Source of the DNA: CAVSCD01 sp963726335
Lineage (GTDB): Bacteria; Acidobacteriota; Aminicenantia; Aminicenantales; UBA8522
Assembly: GCA_963726335.1 (NCBI GenBank)
Contig: CAVSCD010000015.1
Span: forward strand, 238,932 to 302,931
Direction: 5' to 3'
Length of the DNA stretch: 64,000 nucleotides
This document shows, one piece after another, positions 17,789-26,768 of the stretch; within the stretch, counting starts at the first letter, position 1; each line of letters starts with the position of its first letter. Below the pieces are notes generated by a model that did not search any database, was not told where the DNA came from, and was given only the letters and a program-made list of their open reading frames with translations. A program made the translations under genes and the position numbers.

Positions 17789-17823
17789 CGGGCCGGAAAG
17801 TCTCTCCTCACGGCTCAATTGAA

Positions 17824-17886
17824 GCCGGAAAATCCGTGGGACAGGATCCCTTTTCGGAGAAAAGGGTCATGTCCCGGTTTTCCGGC
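17824..17886. repeat. Long interrupted hairpin (REP-like)
   Basis: The stretch is a nested palindrome. The outer arms are GCCGGAAAA (17824-17832) and TTTTCCGGC (17878-17886). The inner arms are GGGACAGGATCCCTTTTC (17838-17855) and GAAAAGGGTCATGTCCC (17859-17875) around a short loop. It lies after the flavodoxin stop and before the TPR gene and could act as a terminator, but its size and palindrome layout are closer to a REP element. Confidence 0.6.
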
Positions 17887-17956
17887 CGCTCCAGTTGGTT
17901 TTTCCCCAGATTTGTGGTAGAAATAGTGCCCTCATAAGACCGATCAGGAGCCACGG

Positions 17957-18625
17957 ATGAAAAAAGACGTCAAGAAGCAGCTCAAGGAAGACGAATTCGT
18001 CAGCACTATGACGAAGATCATGCACTTCGTCGAAACCCGGACCCATGAGATCATCATCGGTCTGTGCGTCCTCGGCTTCGTCGCGCTCCTGTTCGTCGGC
18101 CTGCGGTTCATCCAGGCCCAGAACGTCAAGCGGGCCAGCGAGTCCCTCGGCCAGATGCTCGAGCTCCGCTCGACGGTCGCCGCCAAGCCGGAGAACCTGG
18201 CCAAGCTCGAGGCGCTCCAGGGTAAAGGGAAATACGGCCGCGTGGCCTATGTCCTCCTGGGCTCGTACTGGATCGAAAAGGGCGACCTGGCCAAGGCCAA
18301 GGACCTCCTGGCCAAGGTCGGTTCCTCGCCCAAGGATTATACTTACTACCAGGCCCAGGACCTGCTCGGCAAAGTGAACACCCTCAGCCGGGAGTACGAT
18401 CAGGCCGTCGCCGTCTACGAGAAGCTCGAAAAGGACAAGTCCGAAGTCTATCCCCTGGACATCATCCTCTTCCACAAAGCCGAAGCGCTTGAAGGCAAGA
18501 ACGACACATCCGGCGCCCTGGCCGTCTACAAAAAGCTCCAGGAAGATTATCCCCAGTCCTATTTCGGCTACGACGCCGCGCAGAGGGTCCGCAAGCTCGA
18601 GGGGACGGGCCTGCCGCCTATGTAA
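17957..18625 (+). CDS. Membrane-anchored TPR protein, YfgM-like
   Basis: The 222-residue protein has a charged cytoplasmic start (MKKDVKKQLKEDEFVSTM), one membrane segment (about 34-54, IIIGLCVLGFVALLFVGLRF), and an extracytoplasmic domain with TPR-like helices (GRVAYVLLGSYWIEKGDLAKA, QAVAVYEKLEKD, ALAVYKKLQEDYPQS). The layout is that of YfgM, which binds the SecYEG translocon and periplasmic chaperones. The N-terminal tail is longer than the short one of E. coli YfgM. No partner gene is adjacent. Confidence 0.75.
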   Translation: MKKDVKKQLKEDEFVSTMTKIMHFVETRTHEIIIGLCVLGFVALLFVGLRFIQAQNVKRASESLGQMLELRSTVAAKPENLAKLEALQGKGKYGRVAYVLLGSYWIEKGDLAKAKDLLAKVGSSPKDYTYYQAQDLLGKVNTLSREYDQAVAVYEKLEKDKSEVYPLDIILFHKAEALEGKNDTSGALAVYKKLQEDYPQSYFGYDAAQRVRKLEGTGLPPM

Positions 18626-18678
18626 ATCACCGGAATTTAGGTATAATAAAACTTCGAAATTCCCGGAGGAGGATATTC

Positions 18679-18927
18679 ATGGCCTTTAAGATCACAGAAG
18701 AGTGCATCAACTGCGGCGCCTGCGAGCCCGAATGCCCCAACCAGGCCATCACGGCGGGTGACGAGATCTACATCATCGACCCCGAGAAGTGCACCGAGTG
18801 CGTCGGCCATTTTGATGCCTCCCAGTGCGCGGCCGTCTGCCCCGTGGACGCCTGCGTATCCGACCCCGACCACAAGGAAACCCGTGAGGAGCTGATGGCC
18901 AAGTTCCATCGCCTCAAGGGCGCCTGA
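18679..18927 (+). CDS. 2[4Fe-4S] ferredoxin, YfhL type
   Basis: This 82-residue ferredoxin has one normal cluster motif CINCGACEPECP and a second with the insertion found in YfhL/Alvin-type ferredoxins (CTECVGHFDASQCAAVCP). A strong Shine-Dalgarno (GGAGGAGG, 18665-18672) precedes the ATG, with TATAAT at 18642-18647. It would carry low-potential electrons, plausibly to or from the 2-oxoacid:ferredoxin oxidoreductase at 29-32 kb, though they are not adjacent. Confidence 0.93.
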   Translation: MAFKITEECINCGACEPECPNQAITAGDEIYIIDPEKCTECVGHFDASQCAAVCPVDACVSDPDHKETREELMAKFHRLKGA

Positions 18928-18989
18928 TCTTCAGCTCCTGTCGATCCTGAAAGGATAGAGTCCGCGGCGCGTCCCGAGCGATCTCCGAC

Positions 18990-19922
18990 ATGGATGAGGG
19001 GAAACCCAGGTTCGGGACGTGGCTTAACATCCTGCTGTTTGTCGTCACGTGCGGCTCGGCCTTTTTCGTCGGTCTGAGCTGGAGCGTCAGCTACATCTAC
19101 TCCGACCTGCTGACCGAAGGCTCCGGGTTCGCTCCTCCCGCCCAAGCCTACAGCGAACCTCGAGTGATCGGACTGGGCATTGTCTATGCGGCCGTTCTGC
19201 TTGTCATCCTTATGGGGCACGAGATGGGCCACTACCTGACCTGCCGCCGCTACGGGCTCCGGGTGACGCTGCCGTATTTCATCCCGGCGCCGACGCTCAT
19301 CGGCACGCTGGGGGCGTTCATCAGGATCAAGTCCCCCATAACCCGGAAAAAGCACCTGTTCGACATCGGCCTCGCCGGCCCGCTCGCGGGATTTGTACTG
19401 GCGATCCCCGCCCTGGTCTATGGCCTTTCCCTGTCCAAGGTCCTGCCGGCCATCCCGCGGGACGAAGCGTTCGTCTTCGGGGAGCCGCTGCTCCTCAAGT
19501 TCATCAGCGGCCTCCTGTTCAGCAACGCGCCCCAGGGAAGCGACCTCCTCCTTCATCCCGTGGGGTTTGCCGGCTGGGTGGGCCTGTTGGTCACGGCCTT
19601 CAACCTCTTTCCCCTCGGCCAGCTCGACGGCGGGCACGTTGCTTACGCTCTTCTCGGCCCGAAGTCGAAAATCCTGGCCAAAGCCCTCCTGGCTGTGTTT
19701 CTGGTCATGGGGGTGCTGTTCTGGTTCGGCTGGATCGTCTGGGCCCTCGTCATCATGCTGATCGGCATGAAACACCCCCGGGTTTCCGACGAACAGGAGA
19801 GGCTGTCCGCGCCGCGCCGGGCGCTGGGCTATGTCGCCATAATCATCTTCGCCCTGTCCTTCAGCCCGGCCCCGATCAAGGGGTTCAGCCTGCTCGAAAT
19901 GGCTAAACAATGGGGGCTCTGA
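18990..19922 (+). CDS. Site-2-protease-like M50 intramembrane metalloprotease
   Basis: The 310-residue protein has about seven hydrophobic segments, the zinc-binding HEMGHYLTCRRYG in a membrane helix (HExxH), and the distal motif FNLFPLGQLDGGHVAY (NxxPxxxLDGG). This is the compact Group III-like form without an inserted PDZ domain; GPLAGFVLAIPALVYG is the conserved glycine-rich segment. Such enzymes cleave within the membrane, often in signalling. No anti-sigma factor or other obvious substrate lies next to it. It starts 62 bases after the ferredoxin stop. Confidence 0.9.
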   Translation: MDEGKPRFGTWLNILLFVVTCGSAFFVGLSWSVSYIYSDLLTEGSGFAPPAQAYSEPRVIGLGIVYAAVLLVILMGHEMGHYLTCRRYGLRVTLPYFIPAPTLIGTLGAFIRIKSPITRKKHLFDIGLAGPLAGFVLAIPALVYGLSLSKVLPAIPRDEAFVFGEPLLLKFISGLLFSNAPQGSDLLLHPVGFAGWVGLLVTAFNLFPLGQLDGGHVAYALLGPKSKILAKALLAVFLVMGVLFWFGWIVWALVIMLIGMKHPRVSDEQERLSAPRRALGYVAIIIFALSFSPAPIKGFSLLEMAKQWGL

Positions 19923-20126
19923 GAGATGCGCCAGCGAGGTTTTTGGGGGCCCGAAAGATTTGCACAAAAAGTGTGGAAAAGATGTGGAAAAGTGCCGATG
20001 AACGGGGGGCCAAAATTCGGATTTGCTTGCACATATGACACTTTGCACAAGTTCTCGTCAGTCGCCGCCTGAGGTGCTCCGGATGGCTTATAAACACTTG
20101 ATTATAATAAAAATAAATGGTACGTC

Positions 20127-20909
20127 ATGAACCGTGCGTTTAGGGAAGTCGAAAACGCTTTTCAGGTTTTACGCCGAAGATTCAGGGAACGAGAGATCCC
20201 CCGGCGGGAATTTATCGACCAGCTTAAAAAACTGCGTCTCAGGGACGACCAGGGCCGGTTCTGGATGATCGGCGCCCAAACAGGCCGCTGGTACTATTTT
20301 GACGGCCGGGAATGGACTCCGGCCGAGCCCCCGGCCGAGGCGGCCGCCAAGCCCAAATGCTACGCTTGCGGTTTGGAGAATGAGCCCGGCGCGGCGGCCT
20401 GCTCGCGCTGCGGCGAAAGCCTCGAGCGCACCGCCGCTCTGTGCCCGAACTGCGGGGCAAAGCTCGCCAGCCCCTTCCAGAAATGCCCCAACTGCAGCCG
20501 GGAAGCCGAAGTCTCGCCTTACGCCGAAGAAGCCCTGTTCAAGGGCCGGGAAAAGGGGGGAGAGGAATTCATCTTGAGACGCATCAGCGCCCCCTCGGCG
20601 TTCACCGCCTTCGGCGGGCTCGGGCTGATCATAGGGATCGTGGCCGGGGCCTTCGCCGGCGCCGCGGGAAGCCTGTCCGGATTGGCCGGCCGCTTTCCCG
20701 ATTTCCTGTCGAGCCTTCACGGCACGCTGTTGGGAGGGATCATGTTCGGCGTGGCCGGAGGCGTCGCCGGTTTTCTTGCCGTCGGCCTCTTGGGCTGCGT
20801 CCTGGCCCTGATCTTCAACCTGACGGCCTCGGTCACGGGCGGCCTGCGTGTGTCCGCTCGGCTGGCGCCCGCGGAGCCCCAAGAAGAAGAAAAAAAACCG
20901 GAGATCTAG
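20127..20909 (+). CDS. Zinc-ribbon membrane protein of unknown function
   Basis: The 260-residue protein can be divided into a helical N-terminal region (1-40), a short aromatic segment (GRWYYFDGREW), two zinc ribbons (CYACGLENEPGAAACSRCG and CPNCGAKLASPFQKCPNCS; about 75-130), and two hydrophobic segments in a glycine-rich region (about 155-240). It ends in an acidic/lysine tail. I do not recognise the family. The 19923-20126 stretch before it is AT-rich, with TATAAT-like boxes but no clear promoter. Confidence 0.6.
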   Translation: MNRAFREVENAFQVLRRRFREREIPRREFIDQLKKLRLRDDQGRFWMIGAQTGRWYYFDGREWTPAEPPAEAAAKPKCYACGLENEPGAAACSRCGESLERTAALCPNCGAKLASPFQKCPNCSREAEVSPYAEEALFKGREKGGEEFILRRISAPSAFTAFGGLGLIIGIVAGAFAGAAGSLSGLAGRFPDFLSSLHGTLLGGIMFGVAGGVAGFLAVGLLGCVLALIFNLTASVTGGLRVSARLAPAEPQEEEKKPEI

Positions 20910-20923
20910 CCTGACTTATTCAT

Positions 20924-20970
20924 AAAAAGCGCCTCGTCTTTTTTCCATCTCTCTTTATGCGGCGCTTTTT
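20924..20970. terminator. Inverted repeat between convergent genes, possible bidirectional terminator
   Basis: AAAAAGCGCC (20924-20933) and GGCGCTTTTT (20961-20970) pair perfectly over 10 bp around a 27-nt T-rich loop. Lying between the convergent zinc-ribbon gene and hypF, with T-rich ends both ways, it could stop transcription from either side. The loop is longer than usual. Confidence 0.5.
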
Positions 20971-21115
20971 ACCCTTCGGGCGAGCCGATTCGGCCCCATC
21001 TGCTTCGTTCTCGGAGTTCGCTGTACCAAAGAGTACCGCTTCACCCCTCGGGCCTCGCATCTGGAGGCCGCCTCGATTCGTGAATAATTCAGGCTCGCCG
21101 CCCGGCGGGGCGGAT

Positions 21116-23434
21116 CTATTCGCCCTTCTTGATCCTGGCCAGCGCGTGGGCGATCTGCCCCACGGAGATCGATTCGTCGTTGGGGGAATATCTCTCCGGC
21201 ACCAGGACCGTGAAACCCTTTTCCAGGAGCGATTCCCGCGCCAGGGAGACAAGCGTCCTGTTGAGGAACACACCGCCGGCCAGGGCGACCGTCGCGACGT
21301 CGTAGGCGTCCCGGGACTTGACCGCGACCGCGGTCACCGCGTCGGCCAGGGTGCGATGGAATTTCGGCCCGACCCGGCCGGCCCCGGCTTCTCGCTGGAG
21401 TTCCTTGACGATCTCCTTAATGGCGGGAGCAAACGAAACTTCCCAGGGTGACGCTCTATTGTCGATTTCAAACGGATAGCCGGCGCGCGTCCGGCGGCGT
21501 GAAACGGCCTCGAGCCTCATCGGCGCCTCGGCCTCGAATTCGACGTGAGGCGGCGCCGCCCCGGCCAGGAACGCGACGGCGTCGAACAGCCGTCCGCAGC
21601 TCGAGGTCGGCGGGCTGTTGATACCCTTCTCCATCATTTCGAGGACCAGTCGCGCTTTTTTTCTTTCGACCCTCCGGAATGGCGCAAGTGCCGGTATCTC
21701 GTCCCCGAACGCGTCACGGAGGTAGGCGAGGGCCATCCGGGCGGGCTCCCGCGCGGCCGCGTCACCGCCGGGAAGCGGCACGGGCCGGAGACGGGCGATC
21801 CTCCTGTATTCGAGATAATTCGCCAGCAAAAACTCGCCGCCCCAGGCCTCGCCGCCCTCTCCGTAACCGAAGCCGTCGAAGGCGACTCCCAAAACATCCC
21901 GGCCCGGCGGCACCCCGTGCTCGAGGAGGACGGCGAGGATGTGGGCGAAATGGTGCTGGACCGCGATGTGCCTCAAACCCGAAGCCCGGGCATACCGCGT
22001 CGTCCGGAATTCCGGGTGAAGGTCGGAGACGACGACCCCGGGCCGGACATCGAACAGGCGCTCGAGGTGCGCGATCGTCTCCTCAAAGTACCGGTAGTTT
22101 CGGTATTCGTCGAGGTCGCCCAGGAACTGGCTCGTCACGATATAGCCGTTCTTATATACGGAAACGGTATCTTTGAGCTCTCCGCCCAGCGCCAGTATCC
22201 GGGCGTCGGACTCGAGTTCCTTCGGAACACGCTGGGGGTGGGGGACATAGCCCCTGGCCCGGCGCACGAAAAGCGGGCGGCCGTCGACGACCTTCATCAC
22301 GGAATCGTCCGCGCGCGTCTCGATCGGCCGGTCGTGCGTCAGCAAGAAGTCGCAGAGATCGGATATGCCCTCGCTTTCGTCCTTGGCGATGGGCGCGTCC
22401 TTCCTGTTCGAGCTCGTGGCCACGATCAACCCGAGCCGCTGGAGAAGGAGATGATGGAGCGGCGTGTAGGGGAGCATGAACCCGACCTCGTCGAGGTGGG
22501 GCGCGATCCCGGGGATGTCTTTTTTCTTCCTGAGGAGAACGATCGGACGGGCGGGGGAGAGAAGCTCGCGCCTCTCTTCGGGGCCGACGGACGTGAACTC
22601 CCGCACCGTCTCGAGGTCCCGGGCCATGAGCGCCAGCGGCTTCGTTTCCCTTCGCTTGAGGCGGCGTAGCTTCCGGACGGCCGAGGCGTTCCGCGGGTCG
22701 CAGACAAGGTGGAAGCCGCCAAGCCCCTTGACCGCGAGGATTTTCCCCGCCCGGATGAGCTTCGCGGCCTCATCGATCCCGCCCGGCACAACAGTCCCCG
22801 TCCGGGCCCGCTCGAGCCTCACGCGCGGGCCGCAGACAGGGCAGGCGATGGGCTGGGCGTGGTAGCGGCGGTCCCGGGGATCCTCGTATTCCTTCTTGCA
22901 GTCGGCGCACATGTCAAACCCGGCCATCGTCGTGTTGGCCCGGTCGTAGGGGAGCGAGCGGACGATGGTGTAGCGCGGGCCGCAGTCCGTGCAGTTCGTG
23001 AAAGGATACCGGTAACGGCGCTCGCCGGGAGACATGATCTCCTTACGGCAATGGGCGCAGGTCGCGATGTCGGGGGAGATGAACACGAAACTCGGCCCGC
23101 CCGTTGTCTTTCTGATCTCGAACAGGCGGCAGCCCACGGCGCGCGCCGGCCGGACGCCGAGCTTCTCGAGGCGCGCGAGGGGCGGTTTCTCCGACTCCAG
23201 GGCGGCGACGAACCGCCCGAAATCCGCCGGCTTTTCGGATTCAAGGTGGATTTCCACCCCGCGGCCGATGTTCCGGACCCAGCCGCGGTAGCCGAACCTC
23301 TCGGCCAGCCTGAAGACGAACGGCCGGAACCCGACGCCCTGGACCACTCCGAAGGCGGTGACGTCGACGGCGTCCGTCGTCCCGCGGGACGCGCCCCGCG
23401 CTTCCGCCGCCGGACTAGCTCTTTTCCGGCTCAT
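21116..23434 (-). CDS. hypF: HypF carbamoyltransferase, [NiFe]-hydrogenase maturation
   Basis: HypF uses carbamoyl phosphate to make the cyanide ligands of the [NiFe] site. The 772-residue protein has all domains in order: acylphosphatase (GVVQGVGFRPFVFRLAERFG), two zinc fingers (CAHCRKEI...CTDCGPRY and CADCKKEY...CPVCGPR), YrdC-like (AAKLIRAGKILAVKGLGGFH), and Kae1-like (VQHHFAHILAVLLEHG, GVAFDGFGYGEGGEAWGGEF). Its length is normal. Its start overlaps the queH end by 20 bases. No other hyp gene or hydrogenase is in the window, so partners must lie elsewhere. Confidence 0.97.
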   Translation of the reverse strand: MSRKRASPAAEARGASRGTTDAVDVTAFGVVQGVGFRPFVFRLAERFGYRGWVRNIGRGVEIHLESEKPADFGRFVAALESEKPPLARLEKLGVRPARAVGCRLFEIRKTTGGPSFVFISPDIATCAHCRKEIMSPGERRYRYPFTNCTDCGPRYTIVRSLPYDRANTTMAGFDMCADCKKEYEDPRDRRYHAQPIACPVCGPRVRLERARTGTVVPGGIDEAAKLIRAGKILAVKGLGGFHLVCDPRNASAVRKLRRLKRRETKPLALMARDLETVREFTSVGPEERRELLSPARPIVLLRKKKDIPGIAPHLDEVGFMLPYTPLHHLLLQRLGLIVATSSNRKDAPIAKDESEGISDLCDFLLTHDRPIETRADDSVMKVVDGRPLFVRRARGYVPHPQRVPKELESDARILALGGELKDTVSVYKNGYIVTSQFLGDLDEYRNYRYFEETIAHLERLFDVRPGVVVSDLHPEFRTTRYARASGLRHIAVQHHFAHILAVLLEHGVPPGRDVLGVAFDGFGYGEGGEAWGGEFLLANYLEYRRIARLRPVPLPGGDAAAREPARMALAYLRDAFGDEIPALAPFRRVERKKARLVLEMMEKGINSPPTSSCGRLFDAVAFLAGAAPPHVEFEAEAPMRLEAVSRRRTRAGYPFEIDNRASPWEVSFAPAIKEIVKELQREAGAGRVGPKFHRTLADAVTAVAVKSRDAYDVATVALAGGVFLNRTLVSLARESLLEKGFTVLVPERYSPNDESISVGQIAHALARIKKGE

Positions 23435-23987
23435 GGTTCCGGCCCCGGGCGGCTTCCAGGCTGTAGGAGCAGCCGCAGTAGTCCTGGCGGTAGAGGTTCA
23501 TGCCCCGGCTCAGGGCGACGCTCTTTTTGAACCCGTCTTTTTTCTTAAAATCAGCCTCGAGGAAAGAGACGCCGCGCCGTCGCCCGAACATCCGGCCGAT
23601 GCGGTTGAGCGCGCCCGCTTTCTTCCAGGGGCTGAGGCTCATGACCGTGGTGAACGCGTCGAACCCCTCGGCCGCGGCGCGGATCGCGGTCCGCTCGAGC
23701 CTCACGGCGTAGCAGATGTCGCACCGCCGGCCTTTCTCCGGCTCGTCCTTGAATTTCGCGGTCAGGGCCAGCCAGCGGGCGTCGTCGTAGGGCCCCACGA
23801 GAAGCGGGACGCCGAGGTCCCGGGCCACCTTCCGGGCGTCCGCCAGCCGCAGCGTGTATTCCTCCGCCGGGTGGATGTTCGGGTTGTAAAAGAAGGCGGC
23901 GGGATCATAGTCATCCTTGAGCAGCCCGATGACGTAGGCGGCGTCGGGGGCGCAGCAGACATGAACGAGGATCCGCGGCTTGGGCAC
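23415..23987 (-). CDS. queH: Epoxyqueuosine reductase QueH
   Basis: QueH reduces epoxyqueuosine in tRNA to queuosine, the last step of the pathway, in place of the unrelated QueG. The 190-residue protein has the adjacent cysteines HVCCAPDAAYVI near the N-terminus, FFYNPNIHPAEEY, GRRCDICYAVRLERTA, TTVMSLSPWKKAGALN, and QDYCGCSYSL. The cysteines bind an Fe-S cluster. It pairs functionally with tgt at 0.4-1.5 kb. Its end overlaps the hypF start by 20 bases, so the two are cotranscribed though functionally unrelated. Confidence 0.95.
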   Translation of the reverse strand: MPKPRILVHVCCAPDAAYVIGLLKDDYDPAAFFYNPNIHPAEEYTLRLADARKVARDLGVPLLVGPYDDARWLALTAKFKDEPEKGRRCDICYAVRLERTAIRAAAEGFDAFTTVMSLSPWKKAGALNRIGRMFGRRRGVSFLEADFKKKDGFKKSVALSRGMNLYRQDYCGCSYSLEAARGRNHEPEKS

Positions 23988-24036
23988 GTGCCTATTGTAT
24001 TCTGGATGAGGAACCCGGTAAAGCGCTGGCGGGGCG

Positions 24037-24927
24037 TCAGCGGAGGGGCGGCGGGATCAGGGCTCTGTCACCGCCCGAGAGCGTTTCGATCCGGTGGAGG
24101 AGGGTCTCGATCCGGCCGTTCACCTCGTCGAGCTCCAGGTAGAACGGGGCGAGCGCCGGGCTGTCGCTCCGCTTCTCCTCGAGGAGGCGGCCCAGGCCGA
24201 GGTAAAGCTCCTGCTGCTCCGCCTCGACGGCCTTGATCCTGTCCTGGATCCTCTCTTTTCTCCTCGACAGGGACCGGATCTCCTTTTCGACCTCGCGCCG
24301 CTGCGCCGCGCCCTCGGCCTCGATGGCCTTGATGGCGTCCTGGTGCTGCCGGATCCTTTTGCGTGTCTCTTCCCGGTCGCGCTCGATGTCATCGAGCTGC
24401 CTGGCCAGCTCGCCGTCCTGCTTCAGCCGCTTCAGGGCTTTTTCTTCCTCGCGCTTCCGTTTCAGCAGGTCATCGAAGGGCTTCATCAGGGCCGCTTCGA
24501 CGTCCCGCTTCTTTCTGTACAGGGCGGCGAGTTCGTCCCGGCGGGCGTGCTCCTTCTCGGCTTCGGCCAGTGTATCCTGCCATTCCTTCTGGGCGGCGTT
24601 TCTCTCGGCGAGCAGGTTCTTGAGCTGGGCGAACAGGCTCTCGCTTCCCGGGATCCTGACGTCCTCGCCCCAGGCCCGCTCCCCGATCTTTTTCAGGGCG
24701 CCGGCCCTGATCTGACGCTCCTTCTTGAGCTTATACTTGATCTGGAGAAGCACCGACCGCCGCCGGGCGCCGGCGAGAAAAGCGCTAAGGCGCATGCGCA
24801 GGCGCTTGTCGCGGAGAAAGATGAAGGATACGAGAAGAAGAATAAAGCACAGCATCAGCCAGAAGACCCAGTAGGGAAGGCCTTCCCGGGCGATGGACGG
24901 CATGGCCTGGACGGCGACGAGACCCAA
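24037..24927 (-). CDS. Membrane-anchored coiled-coil protein of unknown function
   Basis: The 296-residue protein has one membrane segment (about 18-40, LPYWVFWLMLCFILLLVSFI) and then a cytoplasmic region that is almost entirely charged helix with coiled-coil heptads (about 85-285; for example RKREEEKALKRLKQDGELA). No catalytic motif is visible and I do not recognise the family. It is divergent from fabH, sharing the 24928-25076 region. A structural or scaffold role is possible. Confidence 0.55.
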   Translation of the reverse strand: MGLVAVQAMPSIAREGLPYWVFWLMLCFILLLVSFIFLRDKRLRMRLSAFLAGARRRSVLLQIKYKLKKERQIRAGALKKIGERAWGEDVRIPGSESLFAQLKNLLAERNAAQKEWQDTLAEAEKEHARRDELAALYRKKRDVEAALMKPFDDLLKRKREEEKALKRLKQDGELARQLDDIERDREETRKRIRQHQDAIKAIEAEGAAQRREVEKEIRSLSRRKERIQDRIKAVEAEQQELYLGLGRLLEEKRSDSPALAPFYLELDEVNGRIETLLHRIETLSGGDRALIPPPLR

Positions 24928-25023
24928 TGATCCCTCCTCGGACGGCCCGAGACGATGAGAAGGTTTTAGACCGAATGCGCCCGAGATGTCAACGCTTTTT
25001 CGCCGCTATATTTGGCCGCGAAA

Positions 25024-25051
25024 TTGCAAAATCTGGGCGCTGTGCTATAAA
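25024..25051 (+). promoter_or_regulatory. Candidate fabH promoter
   Basis: TTGCAA (25024-25029) and TATAAA (25046-25051) are spaced by 16 bases, with transcription expected near 25058. A GGAG (25063-25066) precedes the ATG at 25077. Confidence 0.5.
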
Positions 25052-25076
25052 ATATAGAACTTGGAGTTGTTGAAAG

Positions 25077-26075
25077 ATGCACAAAAACGAACCCCAGCGG
25101 CGCGTCCGGATCGTTTCGACCGGTTTCTATGCGCCCGAGAAGATCCTGACGAACGCCGACCTCGAGAAGATGGTCGACACGACCGACGAGTGGATCGTCA
25201 CCCGGACGGGCATGAAGGAGAGGCACATTGTCGCCCCGGACCAGGCGACTTCCGACATGGTGCTCATCGCCGCCCGCCGGGCGCTCGAGAACGCCCGTCT
25301 CGAGGTCAAGGATATCGACGTCATCATCGTGGCCACGGTCACGCCCGACACCCTGTTTCCGGCAACGGCCTGCTGGGTCCAGCAGGGGCTCGGGGCAAAG
25401 CAGGTCGCCGCCTTCGACATCGCGGCCGCCTGCTCGGGTTTTCTTTACGGAATGATCACGGCGGAAGCGCTGATCGTGAGCGGCGCCGCCCGAAGGGTGC
25501 TCCTCGCGGGCGCCGAAACCCTGACCCGGGTCACGAACTGGGAGGACCGCAACACCTGCGTGCTCTTCGGCGACGCCGCCGGCGCCGCCGTCCTCGAGGC
25601 CAGCCATGACGACTCCGGCATCCTCTCCCATTACTGGAAATCCGACGGCGCGTTGGGCGGCATGCTCCTTCAACCGGCCGGCGGCTCGCGGCTCCCGGCC
25701 TCGGCCGAAACCGTCGAGAAAAAGCTCCACACGCTCCAGATGAGGGGTAACGAGGTCTTCAAGCACGCCGTCAGGCGCATGAGCGAGGCGTCCGTGGAGG
25801 TCCTGAAGCGGGCGGGGCTGGGCACGGACGATATCGACTGGCTGATCCCGCACCAGGCCAACATCAGGATCATCGAGGCCACGGGGGAGCGGCTGGGTGT
25901 GCCCAAGGAAAAAATCTACGTCAACGTCCACAAGTACGGGAATGTCTCGTCCGCCACGATCCCCATCGCCCTGAGCGAGCTCGACGGCGAGGGAAAGCTC
26001 GAAAAAGGGGACGTCATCGTAATGAGCGCGTTCGGGTCGGGGTTGACCTGGGCCGCGGTCGCTTACCGCTGGTAA
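25077..26075 (+). CDS. fabH: Beta-ketoacyl-ACP synthase III
   Basis: FabH condenses an acyl-CoA with malonyl-ACP to begin fatty acid synthesis. The 332-residue protein has the catalytic triad in context: Cys in AAACSGFLYGM (about 117), His in WLIPHQANIRIIEA (about 259), and Asn in NVHKYGNVSSATIP (about 289). TTDEWIVTRTGMKERH is the usual substrate-entry segment. Length is normal. It stands alone, not in a fab cluster, with its own candidate promoter. Confidence 0.96.
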   Translation: MHKNEPQRRVRIVSTGFYAPEKILTNADLEKMVDTTDEWIVTRTGMKERHIVAPDQATSDMVLIAARRALENARLEVKDIDVIIVATVTPDTLFPATACWVQQGLGAKQVAAFDIAAACSGFLYGMITAEALIVSGAARRVLLAGAETLTRVTNWEDRNTCVLFGDAAGAAVLEASHDDSGILSHYWKSDGALGGMLLQPAGGSRLPASAETVEKKLHTLQMRGNEVFKHAVRRMSEASVEVLKRAGLGTDDIDWLIPHQANIRIIEATGERLGVPKEKIYVNVHKYGNVSSATIPIALSELDGEGKLEKGDVIVMSAFGSGLTWAAVAYRW

Positions 26076-26117
26076 CCGCCGGCCGCCGGAGCTCCCCGCG
26101 CGCCGTCGCCTCCGGGC

Positions 26118-26636
26118 TTATTCCGCGATCAGGCGGTTGAATATCCGGAGCATCTCCTCTTTATCCATCGCCCGGACGATCTTGTCCCGGATCCGCCCTT
26201 TCTTGTCGATCACGAAGGTGGTCGGGATGAACTGGCCGGGCTGGAAGTCGTCGAGGAGCTTTCCGGTCTGGACCTTCGTTTCGAGGACGACGGGATAGTT
26301 GATCTTGTACTGCTCTACGAAGGCCTGGACAACGCTTTTGTCCTTGGTGTCGAGGGAGATCCCCAGGATCTCGAGCCCCTTGGACTTGTGGGTCGTCGTG
26401 ACATCGACGAAGTCGGGGATCTCGGCCCGGCAGGGAGGGCACCAGGTCGCCCAGAAATTGAGGAACAGGACCTTGCCCTTGTACTGGGCCGAGGTGATCG
26501 TCTGGCCGTTGAGGTCGACGACCGTAAAATCGGGCGCCTGAGCATCCGCGGTCTGGGCGGCGCACGAGCCGGCCAGACCGACCAAAGCTGTCAGCAGGAC
26601 GGCGGCCACGGCGCCTATCGGCATAAACTTTTTCAT
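26118..26636 (-). CDS. Exported TlpA/ResA-like thioredoxin-fold protein
   Basis: The 172-residue protein has a signal peptide (MKKFMPIGAVAAVLLTALVG to about residue 27) and a TlpA/AhpC-TSA-like thioredoxin domain with the active site FWATWCPPCRAEIPDF, then LGISLDTKDKSVVQAF and IPTTFVIDKKGRI. The CPPC motif suggests a periplasmic reductase acting on disulfides, for example in cytochrome c maturation. A Cys near the signal-peptide end (GLAGSCAAQ) may make it a lipoprotein. A strong promoter precedes it. Confidence 0.9.
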   Translation of the reverse strand: MKKFMPIGAVAAVLLTALVGLAGSCAAQTADAQAPDFTVVDLNGQTITSAQYKGKVLFLNFWATWCPPCRAEIPDFVDVTTTHKSKGLEILGISLDTKDKSVVQAFVEQYKINYPVVLETKVQTGKLLDDFQPGQFIPTTFVIDKKGRIRDKIVRAMDKEEMLRIFNRLIAE

Positions 26637-26665
26637 GATCTTCTCCTCTGTTGGATCTTTATTTT

Positions 26666-26694
26666 ATTATAGAGTTTATGCCCGCTGTTTTCAA
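26666..26694 (-). promoter_or_regulatory. Sigma70-type promoter of the TlpA-like gene
   Basis: On the minus strand TTGAAA (26694-26689) and a perfect TATAAT (26671-26666) are separated by 17 bases. A GAGGAG Shine-Dalgarno follows just before the ATG at 26636. It faces away from the promoter at 26701-26730. Confidence 0.7.
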
Positions 26695-26700
26695 CTTGCC

Positions 26701-26730
26701 TTGACACCGGGCGGCGGCCGCGGCTATATT
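26701..26730 (+). promoter_or_regulatory. Sigma70-type promoter of the beta-helix acyltransferase-like gene
   Basis: A perfect TTGACA (26701-26706) and TATATT (26725-26730) are separated by 18 bases. The transcript would carry AAGGAG (26746-26751) ahead of the start region. Confidence 0.65.
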
Positions 26731-26768
26731 TTCGCTTTACCCGGCAAGGAGTTCAGGATGGGCGTGTC